The translations under genes and the position numbers were made by a program. A stretch of DNA of 51,057 nucleotides. Origin: Ruminococcus sp. Its GTDB lineage: Bacteria > Bacillota > Clostridia > Oscillospirales > Ruminococcaceae. The notes under the pieces were generated by a model, which had not been told where the DNA came from, made no database searches, and saw only the letters and a program-made list of their open reading frames with translations. This document shows, piece by piece, positions 36,473 through 46,375 of this stretch (position 1 is the stretch's first letter; every line of letters begins with the position of its first letter). The stretch lies in contig JAFXEJ010000120.1 of the NCBI GenBank assembly GCA_017513795.1, positions 1 through 51,057 of the forward strand, read 5' to 3'.

Positions 36473-37404
36473 AGTGTATTCCTCCAGTAGTTTAATGTAT
36501 CTTCAATTGTCTTTTCCATGGATATCTCAACTTTCCAGCCTGTATCGCCGTAAATCCGTGAAACATCCGGCTCAATAACGGGAATGTCTGAAGCTCTCAT
36601 TCTTGCCGGATCCTGTTTTACTTCAATTTCCTTCTGCGAAAAGCTCAGTGCCGTATCGAGAATATACTGAATTTCAACGGCTTTTCCTCTGCCGACATTG
36701 TATGTGCGTCCGCTGACGCCCTTTTCACCGAGAAGTCTGTATGCTCTTACAACGTCACGGACATCGGTGAAATCACGCTTTGCGGCAAGATTTCCGACGC
36801 TCATAACAGCCGGAGAATCGCCCTTTTCGATAAGTGCTATCTGACGGCAGAAATCGGAAATAACAAACATCGGAAGCTGCTGCGGTCCGGAGTGATTGAA
36901 CGCTCTCACCATGATGATATCCATTTTGTAGGCACGGGCGTAAATTTCGCCGAGCATTCCCTGACAAGCCTTTGTTGCAGCGTAGATATTTCCGGGATTG
37001 AGCGGCTCCTCCTCAGTAAGCGGACAGGCGTCCTTCCGGATGAAGCCGTATTCCTCGCCGGAGCCTATAAGAATCAGTCGGATATCCTTTTTTTCGCAGT
37101 TTTTCACGGCTTCAAGAACGTTTATCGTTCCGATAACGTTGATATCCGCTGTAAGCTGAGGTTTTTTCCACGACAGGGAAACAGAGCTCTGCGCCGCAAG
37201 ATGATATATCACATCCGGCTTTATCTCGCCGATAACTTCACTTACAGCGTCCGCATCGAGGATATTCAGCGTGCGGACGGAGCAGTTTCCGCTTATATTT
37301 TCGTTTTCCAGACAGGTCGCAAAGACCTCCTGTCCGGCGCTGTCAAGCTCACAGATGAGATATCCTCCCACGAAGCCGGCACCGCCTATAATAAGAGCTT
37401 TCAT
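36469..37404 (-). CDS. rmd: GDP-4-dehydro-6-deoxy-D-mannose reductase (GDP-D-rhamnose synthesis)
   Basis: 311 residues, a short-chain dehydrogenase of the NAD-sugar epimerase type. GGAGFVGGYL at the N-terminus binds the cofactor and YAATK (Tyr and Lys) is the active site. The sequence fits Rmd, which reduces the Gmd product to GDP-D-rhamnose; a GDP-6-deoxy-D-talose synthetase is the alternative. The start overlaps the previous stop (TGATG), with AAAGGAG upstream. Confidence 0.8.
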   Translation of the reverse strand: MKALIIGGAGFVGGYLICELDSAGQEVFATCLENENISGNCSVRTLNILDADAVSEVIGEIKPDVIYHLAAQSSVSLSWKKPQLTADINVIGTINVLEAVKNCEKKDIRLILIGSGEEYGFIRKDACPLTEEEPLNPGNIYAATKACQGMLGEIYARAYKMDIIMVRAFNHSGPQQLPMFVISDFCRQIALIEKGDSPAVMSVGNLAAKRDFTDVRDVVRAYRLLGEKGVSGRTYNVGRGKAVEIQYILDTALSFSQKEIEVKQDPARMRASDIPVIEPDVSRIYGDTGWKVEISMEKTIEDTLNYWRNTL

Positions 37405-38540
37405 CAGCCGTTCTCCTTTCCGGACAGAACACGATAAAGGCTGTCCAGAGCGATTTTTTCATTAAACTGCGAGCAGACTCTTTCTGCCGCCGCTTTTCCG
37501 AGGATTTCACGCAGTTCCTTGTTTGCCGCAAGGGTATTTATAGCGTCTGCAAGCTCAGCCGGATCAGATTTTTTCACGGTAAGACCGGTAACTCCGGCGA
37601 GGCTTACATGAGGAACTCCCGACGGCAGAAGCGTATTTATAACAGGCTTGCCGTAAATCATGGCTTCAAGCTGAACTATGCCGAATGCCTCGCTTTTTTC
37701 CACCGAGGGAAGCACAAAGATATCGCAGTCAGCATAAGCCTGTTTAAGCTCATGGTCGGAGAGAAATCCAAGAAAATGCACTTTATTTTCAAGCCCTTTT
37801 TTGCGGGCATATTCTTTGAGTGTAGGTTCAAGATCGCCTGTTCCGGCGATAAAAAGCTCGCACCCCTTTACTCTGCGGAACGCTTTCAGAAGCACATCCA
37901 CGCCCTTGTAGTAGACAAGACGTCCGGTGAAGAATACCTTCACGCTTCGTTTATCACTGCATTTTTCGGTAAGAACCGGCTTTCTTTCGATGCAGAGATA
38001 CTTCTCCGGAGCGATTCCGTAGGGGACTATATGACATTTTCCGCCGTAGTCTGTGAGATGGTCGGAACCCGAATAATGTCCGGGGGTTGCAATTGCAATT
38101 GCGTCTGCACGGTTGAGAAGCCACTTCATGAACGGCTTATAGACGAGCATGAGTTTCTTCTGCTTTACAATGTCAGCATGCCACGAAAGTACTATTCTAC
38201 CCTTGAATCCGGACAGAAGCGCAGCAGCATCCGCAAGCGGAAACGGCATATGGATGTGGATAATATCCGCATTTTTCGCCATTTTTCTGAAAAGTCTTAT
38301 AAAAGTAAAGGAAATCGGGCACTTGAAATAAGTTCCGAGACTTGCGGCACGAGTAACCTCCACGCCGTTTATGCGCTGTCTCACGGTTTTTCCACGATTA
38401 TCACGGCACACCAGAACTTTCACGTCAGCGTCATAGCTTCTGCCAAGCTCCTCGGAGTACAGTCTCACAAGCGTTTCAATTCCGCCGACATGAGGATAAT
38501 AAGCCTTGTTTACCTCTAAAATCCGCAGTTTTTTCGTCAT
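37404..38540 (-). CDS. Glycosyltransferase family 4, probable mannosyl- or rhamnosyltransferase
   Basis: 378 residues from the ATG at 38540, eight bases after AAGGAG; the 17-codon extension to 38591 lies inside the previous gene. The GT-B fold shows YPHVGGIETLV near the N-terminus and the donor-site segment EKSEAFGIVQLEAMIYGKPVI, with the two Glu of the EX7E motif. Donor and acceptor cannot be read off, but the operon suggests GDP-D-rhamnose or GDP-mannose. Confidence 0.85.
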   Translation of the reverse strand: MTKKLRILEVNKAYYPHVGGIETLVRLYSEELGRSYDADVKVLVCRDNRGKTVRQRINGVEVTRAASLGTYFKCPISFTFIRLFRKMAKNADIIHIHMPFPLADAAALLSGFKGRIVLSWHADIVKQKKLMLVYKPFMKWLLNRADAIAIATPGHYSGSDHLTDYGGKCHIVPYGIAPEKYLCIERKPVLTEKCSDKRSVKVFFTGRLVYYKGVDVLLKAFRRVKGCELFIAGTGDLEPTLKEYARKKGLENKVHFLGFLSDHELKQAYADCDIFVLPSVEKSEAFGIVQLEAMIYGKPVINTLLPSGVPHVSLAGVTGLTVKKSDPAELADAINTLAANKELREILGKAAAERVCSQFNEKIALDSLYRVLSGKENG

Positions 38541-39682
38541 TATACCAACTCCTTGTAGATGTCGTGAAGCATCTGTGCAGATCTGTCCCATGTAAATCCC
38601 TTTGCACGTTCAATTCCACGTCTGCTGAGATCACGTCGGAGAGCTTCATCTGTATACAATCTGTATAATCCTCTTGCAATGCTTTTCACATCGTAAGGAT
38701 CAACGATAACAGCGCAGTCGCCTGTTACCTCCGGAAGCGAAGCCGCACCCGATACAAGAACAGGAACTCCGCAAGCCATAGCCTCAAGCGGCGGCATACC
38801 AAAGCCCTCGTAGAGCGACGGAAATACAAATGCCAGCGAACCGCACATGAGAGCGTTCATGTCCTCGGAAGGGACGTATTTCGTGAAAATAACCTTATCC
38901 TCCAGTCCGAGAGACTTTACACGGCTGAAAATCCCGTCATACAGCCAGCCCTTTCCGCCGGCAAGCACAAGCTTCGGCGAATTGCCTACCTTCTTTGAAA
39001 AGGCATTGTAGGCTGAAATAAGACGCTCCAGATTTTTTCTCGGCTCGATTGTTCCGAGGTAGAGGAAATAGTCTCCCTCAATGCCGAGAGAAGCCTTTAC
39101 ATCGGCGATTTTCTGCGAATCTCCGCACGGATGGAATCTCTCCGTATCAACGCCGCACGGCACAACTCTGAGCTTATCTTCACACCACGAGAAATATTTC
39201 ACTATCTCAGTGCGTGAAAATTCCGAGTCGGTAACAACGATATCTGCACGTTTCAGAGACTTTTTCAGTCCGGCGTCGAGCATGAAGCGTGTACGTCCCC
39301 TGACAGTCTCCGGAAATGCCTTATAGACCATATCATGAACGGTAACTACAGTTTTACCCTTGACTCCGGGCGGAATGATATAGTTGAAAAAGTGCGTGAT
39401 ATCGGACTTTTTCCCAAAGAATGCAGAGTATGGCACCGGAAGAAGCACTGACAGCAGTCTGTACAGCTTTTTCGGAAAGCGTGACGTGTTCAGCTTGATA
39501 TTTTTGCCGGAAAACTGCTTTATCTGCCGTACAGCATTTCCCTTGCGGTCGGCGAAAAAGCTGTATTCACAGCGGTTTTCGGGATAAAGCTCTGCAAGCT
39601 TCATGGTCTGACCGGCTTCGCACCAGCCGATTCCTGTTATCTTGTCGGCGATAAGCGGAACAGCGTCAAAAGTAATTTTCAT
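38540..39682 (-). CDS. Glycosyltransferase family 4 (WbaZ-like)
   Basis: 380 residues. GT-B fold with VHDMVYKAFPE in the N-terminal domain, LYLGTIEPRKNLERLI, and the donor-binding PSLYEGFGMPPLEAMACGVPVL segment with the EX7E Glu pair. It resembles GDP-mannose-dependent mannosyltransferases. AAAGGAG lies seven bases before the start. Its stop overlaps the next start by one base (TAATG). Confidence 0.85.
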   Translation of the reverse strand: MKITFDAVPLIADKITGIGWCEAGQTMKLAELYPENRCEYSFFADRKGNAVRQIKQFSGKNIKLNTSRFPKKLYRLLSVLLPVPYSAFFGKKSDITHFFNYIIPPGVKGKTVVTVHDMVYKAFPETVRGRTRFMLDAGLKKSLKRADIVVTDSEFSRTEIVKYFSWCEDKLRVVPCGVDTERFHPCGDSQKIADVKASLGIEGDYFLYLGTIEPRKNLERLISAYNAFSKKVGNSPKLVLAGGKGWLYDGIFSRVKSLGLEDKVIFTKYVPSEDMNALMCGSLAFVFPSLYEGFGMPPLEAMACGVPVLVSGAASLPEVTGDCAVIVDPYDVKSIARGLYRLYTDEALRRDLSRRGIERAKGFTWDRSAQMLHDIYKELV

Positions 39683-39716
39683 TCCGGCACTCCTTTACTA
39701 TTAGTATATTGCAAAT

Positions 39717-39735
39717 GGGCGGTCATTGACCGCCC
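39717..39735. repeat. Hairpin of the GGGCG family inside the polysaccharide operon
   Basis: GGGCGGTC-ATT-GACCGCCC, an 8-bp perfect stem with the variable bases GTC/GAC. It sits in the 61-base gap between gmd and the following glycosyltransferase gene and may affect readthrough or mRNA stability. No T-run follows. Confidence 0.65.
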
Positions 39736-39743
39736 TGTAAAAA

Positions 39744-40841
<1,098 letters not shown>

Positions 40842-40880
40842 TTAATAATTTATATTATTTGACGATTCGTGCACCGCTGA

Positions 40881-41945
40881 TTATACAAGCTCTGTTCTGC
40901 CTGTATCTTTAAGCTGTGCGATGACCTTCTTGACATCCTGAGTATTATTCTTGGAGCATACAAGAAGTACATCGTCAGTATCAACTATAATGAGATCCTC
41001 AGTACCGATAGCTGCAATAAGACGTTTTCCGCCGCATATCGTAGTTCTTTCGGAATCAACAGCGATAACGTCGCCGCTGATGAAGTTCTTGTTTTCGTCA
41101 GTCTCGTTGATGCGTTCAACAGCAAGCCAGCTTCCGACGTCGTCCCAGCCGAAGCTTCCGGGGAGAGTGTAGATATCGTGAGCCTTTTCCATAATGCCGA
41201 AATCCACTGATTCACTGGGGAATGCAGTAAATTCCTTCACAAGAGTTTCTTCATAAGCCGGAGTTCCGAAGCTTTCGCCTATCTTGACAGCGCCCTCGTA
41301 AACTGTCGGCATGAATTCCTTGATATTCGCCATGATAGAGGAAATCTTCCACACGAACATACCGCTGTTCCAGAGATATTTTCCGGAAGCAAGATACTTT
41401 TTCGCTGTAGCGAGGTCAGGCTTTTCAACGAAGCGCTCAACATTGTAAGCCGCACCGTTTTCAGCACCGAAATTAATGTATCCGTAGCCTGTTTCGGGGT
41501 ATGTGGGAGTGATTCCTATAGTAACAAGATTCTTATCCTGTTCAGCGACAGAAACAGCCTTTTTCAGCGTATTGATGTAGATATCCTCATAACCGATAAG
41601 GTGATCTGAGGGAAGTACCATCATAACAGCGTCATCGTATTTTCTGCCGATAACAGCCGCCGCAAATGCGATACATGGAGCTGTATTTCTTGCGCATGGC
41701 TCTGCAAGAATGTTTTCAGCCGGAATATCCGGAAGCTGATCCTTTACAAGCTCAGTGTAAGCGGCATTTGTTACAACAAATACATCCTCTGCTGCAACAA
41801 GCGGACTAAGACGCTTGACTGTTTTCTGAATCATTGTCTCGCCGTCAGATGTAAGCGAGAGAAACTGCTTAGGACAGGTATTTCTGCTTTTCGGCCAGAA
41901 GCGTTCTCCTCTGCCGCCTGCCATTATAACTGCTGTGATTTTCAT
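40881..41945 (-). CDS. manC: Mannose-1-phosphate guanylyltransferase
   Basis: 354 residues, the short form without the fused isomerase domain. MAGGRGERFWPKSR with the pyrophosphorylase signature, then VLPSDHLI and FVEKPD, are all present. It makes GDP-mannose from GTP and mannose 1-phosphate. Its ATG overlaps the upstream stop by four bases (ATGA). Phosphomannose isomerase and phosphomannomutase must be encoded elsewhere. Confidence 0.94.
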   Translation of the reverse strand: MKITAVIMAGGRGERFWPKSRNTCPKQFLSLTSDGETMIQKTVKRLSPLVAAEDVFVVTNAAYTELVKDQLPDIPAENILAEPCARNTAPCIAFAAAVIGRKYDDAVMMVLPSDHLIGYEDIYINTLKKAVSVAEQDKNLVTIGITPTYPETGYGYINFGAENGAAYNVERFVEKPDLATAKKYLASGKYLWNSGMFVWKISSIMANIKEFMPTVYEGAVKIGESFGTPAYEETLVKEFTAFPSESVDFGIMEKAHDIYTLPGSFGWDDVGSWLAVERINETDENKNFISGDVIAVDSERTTICGGKRLIAAIGTEDLIIVDTDDVLLVCSKNNTQDVKKVIAQLKDTGRTELV

Positions 41946-43318
41946 TTATCCTTATCCTCTTTTCTTGTGTTCAGTATGCCTTCCTCTGTTTCAGCATTTG
42001 TCTTGCCGGGGAAAAGCATAGTTTTTATTGTCATTAATATTATCTGAAGATCGAGCCGTATTGAGTAATTCTCAATATACATCAGATCCATTTTCAGCTT
42101 GTCATACGGAGTTGTATCATACACTCCTGTTACCTGTGCATAGCCTGTAAGTCCGGCTTTTACTTTAAGGCGGAATTCAAACTCCGGCATCTGCTTCTTG
42201 TATTCCTCGGTAAGCTCCGGACGTTCCGGACGAGGGCCTACAACGGACATATCTCCCTTCAGGATGTTCAGAAGCTGCGGAAACTCGTCGATACGGAATT
42301 TTCTGAGTATTTTTCCCACCGGAGTAATACGGTCATCCTCCTCAGAAGCAAGCTGAGGTCTGCCGTCTTTTTCAGCGTCAACTATCATGCTCCGGAATTT
42401 GTACACATAAAATTCCTTTCCGTCTATGGTAAGGCGCTTCTGCTTGTAGAAAACAGGGCCGCCGTCATAGAGCTTCACAGCAATCGCTGAAATCACCATG
42501 AATGGAAGTGCCGGAATCATCGCAATAAGGGAAAATACGATATCGAAGATTCTCTTGACGAAACGCTGTTCGAAATCAAGGCCGTAGTTGCGGCACAGGA
42601 GCAGCGGCGTATCAAAGAGCCTGATATCATCGGCTCCTCTTATGATAATATCGGAAATTTTAGGAGCAATATACGCTCTGAGAGAGTTGTCAAAGCAGAA
42701 TTTGATGTAGTCGTTTCTCTGTTCGGCTGGAATATCGCAGATAATAACGCCTTCATATTTCAGAAGAAGCTCTCTTATCCTGTCAGATTCCTCGTCTGCG
42801 CTTACCGACTCGCATATCATATACTTGTCCACACGCTGGCTCATTTTCATAACGAGCGAAGCCGCCTGACTGCTTCCGTAGAGGATTATCAGCCGCCGTG
42901 GGGGATACATGAGGAAATAAAGCTTTCCCGTAAAGACCGTCCACAGCGATATCACGCCGAAATCCGTAAACGTCATGAGAACTACCGGAACTCCGTCCAT
43001 AAAATGGCGTCCGATAAGGCTTATGAGGAAGTACGTCACGGTATTGACGCACGCCATCGAAATAAGCTGAGAAAAAAGCATATCCGTTTTTTTGAGATAT
43101 CCCAGCTTGAAGCCGCCGTAAGCCTTGAAGAACAGGACGGTCAGCAGACCATAGATACCGATAAGCACCCAGTTTCCACGCCGGTAGTAGGGCAGAACTA
43201 TCGCTTCGCTGTAGTATCTGTACCATGTATAGGCGAAAATTCCCGTAAGAATGCCAAGAAGTACGATTGCAGCGCCGAAAGAGATAAATCTTTTATATCT
43301 GTCTCTTTTACTGTTCAT
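41942..43318 (-). CDS. Undecaprenyl-phosphate sugar phosphotransferase (WbaP-like)
   Basis: 458 residues. Five N-terminal membrane helices (~12-120), a soluble Rossmann-like region, then the C-terminal bacterial sugar transferase domain (~265-458) with a membrane helix, KFRSM, LRKFRIDEFPQLLNILKGDMSVVGPRPE and AGLTGYAQVTG. It transfers a sugar 1-phosphate to undecaprenyl phosphate to start a polysaccharide repeat; which sugar is unknown. The ATG has no close ribosome binding site; AAGGAG lies 32 bases upstream with a hairpin between. It is the first gene of the operon. Confidence 0.92.
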   Translation of the reverse strand: MNSKRDRYKRFISFGAAIVLLGILTGIFAYTWYRYYSEAIVLPYYRRGNWVLIGIYGLLTVLFFKAYGGFKLGYLKKTDMLFSQLISMACVNTVTYFLISLIGRHFMDGVPVVLMTFTDFGVISLWTVFTGKLYFLMYPPRRLIILYGSSQAASLVMKMSQRVDKYMICESVSADEESDRIRELLLKYEGVIICDIPAEQRNDYIKFCFDNSLRAYIAPKISDIIIRGADDIRLFDTPLLLCRNYGLDFEQRFVKRIFDIVFSLIAMIPALPFMVISAIAVKLYDGGPVFYKQKRLTIDGKEFYVYKFRSMIVDAEKDGRPQLASEEDDRITPVGKILRKFRIDEFPQLLNILKGDMSVVGPRPERPELTEEYKKQMPEFEFRLKVKAGLTGYAQVTGVYDTTPYDKLKMDLMYIENYSIRLDLQIILMTIKTMLFPGKTNAETEEGILNTRKEDKDK

Positions 43319-43328
43319 AATTATTCAC

Positions 43329-43391
43329 GATAACACGTTCAGGATGTTATCTCCTTTTTTATTTATATATTCAGCTTACACTCCTGTAAGC
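43329..43391 (-). promoter_or_regulatory. Leader hairpins and displaced ribosome binding site of the polysaccharide operon
   Basis: On the minus strand GCTTACA-GGAG-TGTAAGC (43391-43374) forms a first hairpin. AAGGAG lies at 43356-43351, and GATAACA (43351-43345) pairs with TGTTATC (43335-43329). Without the second hairpin the spacing to the ATG is 32 bases; with it folded the ribosome binding site is about ten bases from the start. In the reading frame a TGA three codons upstream of the ATG excludes a longer protein. Confidence 0.45.
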
Positions 43392-43401
43392 ATACAACAT
43401 A

Positions 43402-43430
43402 ATTATAACAAACAGCCGATATTATGTCAA
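43402..43430 (-). promoter_or_regulatory. Consensus promoter of the polysaccharide operon
   Basis: On the minus strand -35 TTGACA (43430-43425) and -10 TATAAT (43407-43402) are separated by 17 bases, a perfect consensus. The leader is about 80 bases. Confidence 0.85.
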
Positions 43431-43509
43431 TAGATTCGGGTGGAATTTACAAGTTTTTTTGGATTTTTCCGGCAATGTGCACAAAATTATTTTTTCCGGA
43501 ACGACGACA

Positions 43510-43544
43510 AAGCCTGCCGGCATATCTTCTATGCCGACAGGCTT
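43510..43544 (-). terminator. Probable terminator of the flavin reductase gene
   Basis: A 15-bp stem with one mismatch, AAGCCTGCCGGCATA against TATGCCGACAGGCTT, loop of five, six bases beyond the stop codon. The T-run after it is short (TTT), so termination may be partial. Confidence 0.6.
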
Positions 43545-43549
43545 GTGTA

Positions 43550-44056
43550 TTATTTACAGTATGCGGCAGTAATCTCACAGATATATGCTCTGTGGTATGG
43601 ATCTTTTCCGAAGAACTGCGCCGGAATCCCGTCGTCTGTGAGGAAGCCGGATTCTTCCATGTCATAGCTGTATAGCTTGCGGCAGACGAGTACGAGATCA
43701 GCCTCATCGAAAGCTACACAGCCGTCAGCTTCAACGGGAGTAAGACCGGTTTCCTTTACCTTGTCGCAGTCTCTGCCGGAATGTGAGCCGCAGAATGAAA
43801 GCGCACTGCGGTATTCCTCGCCGAAGAAGGAAACAGCAAAGCTGTCGCCCTTTTCAACAAATTCGTATGTGTAGCGGTTCGGGCGGATGTAGCAAGTGAG
43901 AACGTTTTTGTTCCAGAGTACGCCGAGCTGTCCCCATGAAGCTGTCATTGTATTGAAGCTGTCCATGTTTCCGCCTGTAATGAGCATCCATTCCTTGCCA
44001 ATTTTGGTAAACGGATTGAACTGTAATTCGCTGATGTTAATTTTTCTGAATGACAT
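43550..44056 (-). CDS. Flavin reductase-like FMN-binding protein
   Basis: 168 residues. The NPFTKIGKEWMLITGG start, NTMTASWGQLGVLWNKNVLTCYIRPNRYTYEF and SHSGRDCDKV are typical of the flavoredoxin/flavin reductase family of FMN-binding split barrels. It probably moves electrons or reduces a small flavin; the partner is unknown. AAAAGGAGG lies seven bases before the ATG. It is 43 bases downstream of spo0A, without an obvious terminator between, so the two may be co-transcribed. Confidence 0.8.
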   Translation of the reverse strand: MSFRKINISELQFNPFTKIGKEWMLITGGNMDSFNTMTASWGQLGVLWNKNVLTCYIRPNRYTYEFVEKGDSFAVSFFGEEYRSALSFCGSHSGRDCDKVKETGLTPVEADGCVAFDEADLVLVCRKLYSYDMEESGFLTDDGIPAQFFGKDPYHRAYICEITAAYCK

Positions 44057-44099
44057 AAAATTATCCTCCTTTTATACAGGAGCTTATGTCTCCTGTAAA

Positions 44100-44876
44100 T
44101 TAATTTATCAATTTGAATTCTGAACTCCTTCTCAGTGCCGATTTATAGCGCAGACGCAGTTTATCCGTGATAAGTGCGACAAATTCGGAATTTGTCGGCT
44201 TGCCTTTGCTTGTATCGACAGTATATCCGAAAAAGGAGTTGAGTGTATCTACATTTCCTCTGTCCCATGCTATTTCGATTGCGTGACGGATAGCACGCTC
44301 AACACGAGAGGAAGTAGTTTCGTAAATTCCCGCAACTGTGGGGTAAAGAAGCTTCGTAACGCTGTCAAGAAGCGCCTTGTTTTCAATTGAGTAAAGTATC
44401 GCCGTTCTCAGGTAATGATATCCCTTGATATGCGCCGGAACTCCAAGCTGATGAATGATATCAGTTACAACGATCTCCATATCATCGCTGAGACTGTTAG
44501 CTTTGTCGCCGAGAGCAGAATTTATAGCGGCGCAGAGGTCATCGGCATCGTATGGCTTGAGCAGAAATTTTGAAGCTCCGTTGTCCATGACCTGACGCTC
44601 AATGAATTCGTTGTCATAGGACGAAGTAATGATAAATACAGGGAACTTCACGCCAAGCTCACGCACTCTTTTCATTATAGTCACGACATCGCCGTTCTGT
44701 GCACTTATATCAAGTACGGCTACATCCGGCGTATCCTTTTTAATAGATTCAAGAATTATACCGCAGTCCTTACGTCTTGTATATGCGTACATTCCTCTTT
44801 CACGAAGCTTATTTGCTATGCTTACTCCTGTTTCAGCGGAATCATCACCGATAAGTACTTTTACTTTACCATTCAT
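44100..44876 (-). CDS. spo0A: Stage 0 sporulation protein A (response regulator)
   Basis: 258 residues from the ATG at 44876, nine bases after GGAGG. Receiver domain ~1-125: acidic pair Asp11/Asp12, phosphoacceptor Asp56 in VAVLDIS and the Lys in LLKPYD. The usual MPxxDG after the phosphoacceptor is replaced by SAQNGD. The C-terminal Spo0A domain (~150-258) is highly conserved: [15 protein letters not shown], the recognition helix [16 protein letters not shown], and [21 protein letters not shown]. It is the master regulator of entry into sporulation or stationary phase. A Spo0A-box-like site lies upstream. It is not next to spoIVB in this window; the next gene upstream is the HAD-like gene. 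Confidence 0.95.
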   Translation of the reverse strand: MNGKVKVLIGDDSAETGVSIANKLRERGMYAYTRRKDCGIILESIKKDTPDVAVLDISAQNGDVVTIMKRVRELGVKFPVFIITSSYDNEFIERQVMDNGASKFLLKPYDADDLCAAINSALGDKANSLSDDMEIVVTDIIHQLGVPAHIKGYHYLRTAILYSIENKALLDSVTKLLYPTVAGIYETTSSRVERAIRHAIEIAWDRGNVDTLNSFFGYTVDTSKGKPTNSEFVALITDKLRLRYKSALRRSSEFKLIN

Positions 44877-44926
44877 TGTTTTAGACCTCCATGTTATAAA
44901 AAATTGCATTTTTCTGTGGTGATATT

Positions 44927-44956
44927 ATCATATCACATACAGTATCGGAGGTGCAA
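44927..44956 (-). promoter_or_regulatory. Promoter of spo0A
   Basis: On the minus strand -35 TTGCAC (44956-44951) and extended -10 TATGAT (44932-44927) are separated by 18 bases. GTGATAT and ATATCAC form a short inverted repeat overlapping the -10. Transcription would begin about 45 bases before the start codon. Confidence 0.55.
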
Positions 44957-45006
44957 CGTTTTTTTTAATCGTACTTTCTTGCTTTTGAGAGTATATTGAT
45001 GAAAAA

Positions 45007-45014
45007 TTGTCGAT
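45007..45014 (+). promoter_or_regulatory. Spo0A-box-like site upstream of spo0A
   Basis: TTGTCGAT matches the Spo0A box TTGTCGAA at seven of eight bases. It lies about 50 bases upstream of the spo0A -35. This would allow autoregulation, as known for Bacillus spo0A, but a single short match can be chance. Confidence 0.3.
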
Positions 45015-45059
45015 AATTCTTAGAAAGCAGATTGCCGTATAATTACACTTTTTCTGCGG

Positions 45060-46373
45060 CTATTTTTTCTTTTTATGTCCTTTTGCAAGGATTCCGTCTG
45101 CTATATTGCGGACTTTTGTTCCGGGAGGAAACATTTTGTCAGCAAGACGGTTAAGTGCATTTTCCTTGTATTTTTTGCCGGAAAATGGAACAATTTCCGG
45201 TTCTTTTACGGAAGAAGCCCATTTTTTCATGGAAGTTGATGAGATATACGGCACGAAAAGTTCTCTGTCGGCAGAAGCACAGCATTCTTCAAGGAAATCG
45301 AGAAATTCGCCGCAGCCCTCGCCGCCGTATTTTTCAAGATTACTGCCGAAATGATCGCCGAGCATTTTATTGAAATCGTCAAGTCCGTCAAGGAATTTTT
45401 CGTCACGTCTGAGAGCATCAGCAACAAGCGGACGCATTTTGCCGCTTTTTGCCGGAATATCGCCGCAAAGCGATGCCGCACCTGCTCCGAGGAAGCCTAT
45501 CAGACGACCATCGCCGCAGAAATCGCTGAGAGCCATCTTATTCTGCGGAAAATCAAATCCGTATGCCGCATAAAGTCCGAGAACACAATGAAGCGTCAGA
45601 TATTTCGCCGTATCGTATTCATAGAGGTGTTTTTTGCGGATATATCCAAGAACTCTGCCGGATTTTTCCATAAGCTGCATTGCCGGCGCAACAAGCAGAG
45701 CCTTCGAGCCTTTTACAATGGGAAGTTCGATATCAAAAGCGACATTGCTTCCGATGTGAAGAAGCTTGTCAGCCGATACTCCCGCCTTTGAAAGAACAGC
45801 TTCATACCAGCTTTCGGCGGTACATTTCTTTATCTCGGAAATAATCACCAGACCGTCATATGAGCCATAGCCGCATTTTTCGAGGATATTTCGCACAACA
45901 TCTGCCGGATATACCGATTCAGAGAAAATAATTGTGCGTTTTTTGTTCGATTTTGCTTCACGGAAAAGAGTTTTTCCGCACTCTCTCGGGAACGAAAAAT
46001 ACTCAATAAGTTCGCATTCACGGCGCATAAGCTGTTCCTTGCCGGCAGGACTTATACCGCTCAGCTTTGCGAAGATATCATAGATAAGTTCAAGCGTCAC
46101 ACGGGAATATACCTCGCATTTTTTGAGTGCCGCCTCATATGCCGCAAGACGAAGCTCAGTGAATGATTTCTTTCCCGTTTTAAAGGGAGCATATTCATCC
46201 TCCATAAAGAGGAAAAGATCGCATTCCTCGGAAAATGGCGTCATAACAAGAACATCCTGCATTCTGAAGCTTACCGCTTTACTGCGCTGACTGCGTATCT
46301 CAACGAGCATTTTGTCAAGTATAGCCGTCTGTTCCTCGGATATCTGCCGCCTGAAGCCGTTATTGCTGTACAT
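45060..46373 (-). CDS. Degenerate HAD-superfamily protein in a glycoside hydrolase operon
   Basis: 437 residues, no signal peptide, hence cytoplasmic. Residues ~148-245 resemble HAD proteins found in polysaccharide clusters: RTIIFSESVYPADVVRNIL, ILEKCGYGSYDGL and LLHIGSNVAFDIELP. The family has SDMY and HIGDN at these places; here the nucleophile Asp is replaced (FSES) and GDN is GSN, although a later Asp remains. Hydrolase activity is therefore doubtful. The flanking helical regions (1-145, 250-437) and the basic KKKK end are not recognised. GGAGGG lies seven bases before the ATG, which is two bases after the GH26 stop, so it is co-translated with that gene. Confidence 0.6.
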   Translation of the reverse strand: MYSNNGFRRQISEEQTAILDKMLVEIRSQRSKAVSFRMQDVLVMTPFSEECDLFLFMEDEYAPFKTGKKSFTELRLAAYEAALKKCEVYSRVTLELIYDIFAKLSGISPAGKEQLMRRECELIEYFSFPRECGKTLFREAKSNKKRTIIFSESVYPADVVRNILEKCGYGSYDGLVIISEIKKCTAESWYEAVLSKAGVSADKLLHIGSNVAFDIELPIVKGSKALLVAPAMQLMEKSGRVLGYIRKKHLYEYDTAKYLTLHCVLGLYAAYGFDFPQNKMALSDFCGDGRLIGFLGAGAASLCGDIPAKSGKMRPLVADALRRDEKFLDGLDDFNKMLGDHFGSNLEKYGGEGCGEFLDFLEECCASADRELFVPYISSTSMKKWASSVKEPEIVPFSGKKYKENALNRLADKMFPPGTKVRNIADGILAKGHKKKK

Positions 46374-46375
46374 AT

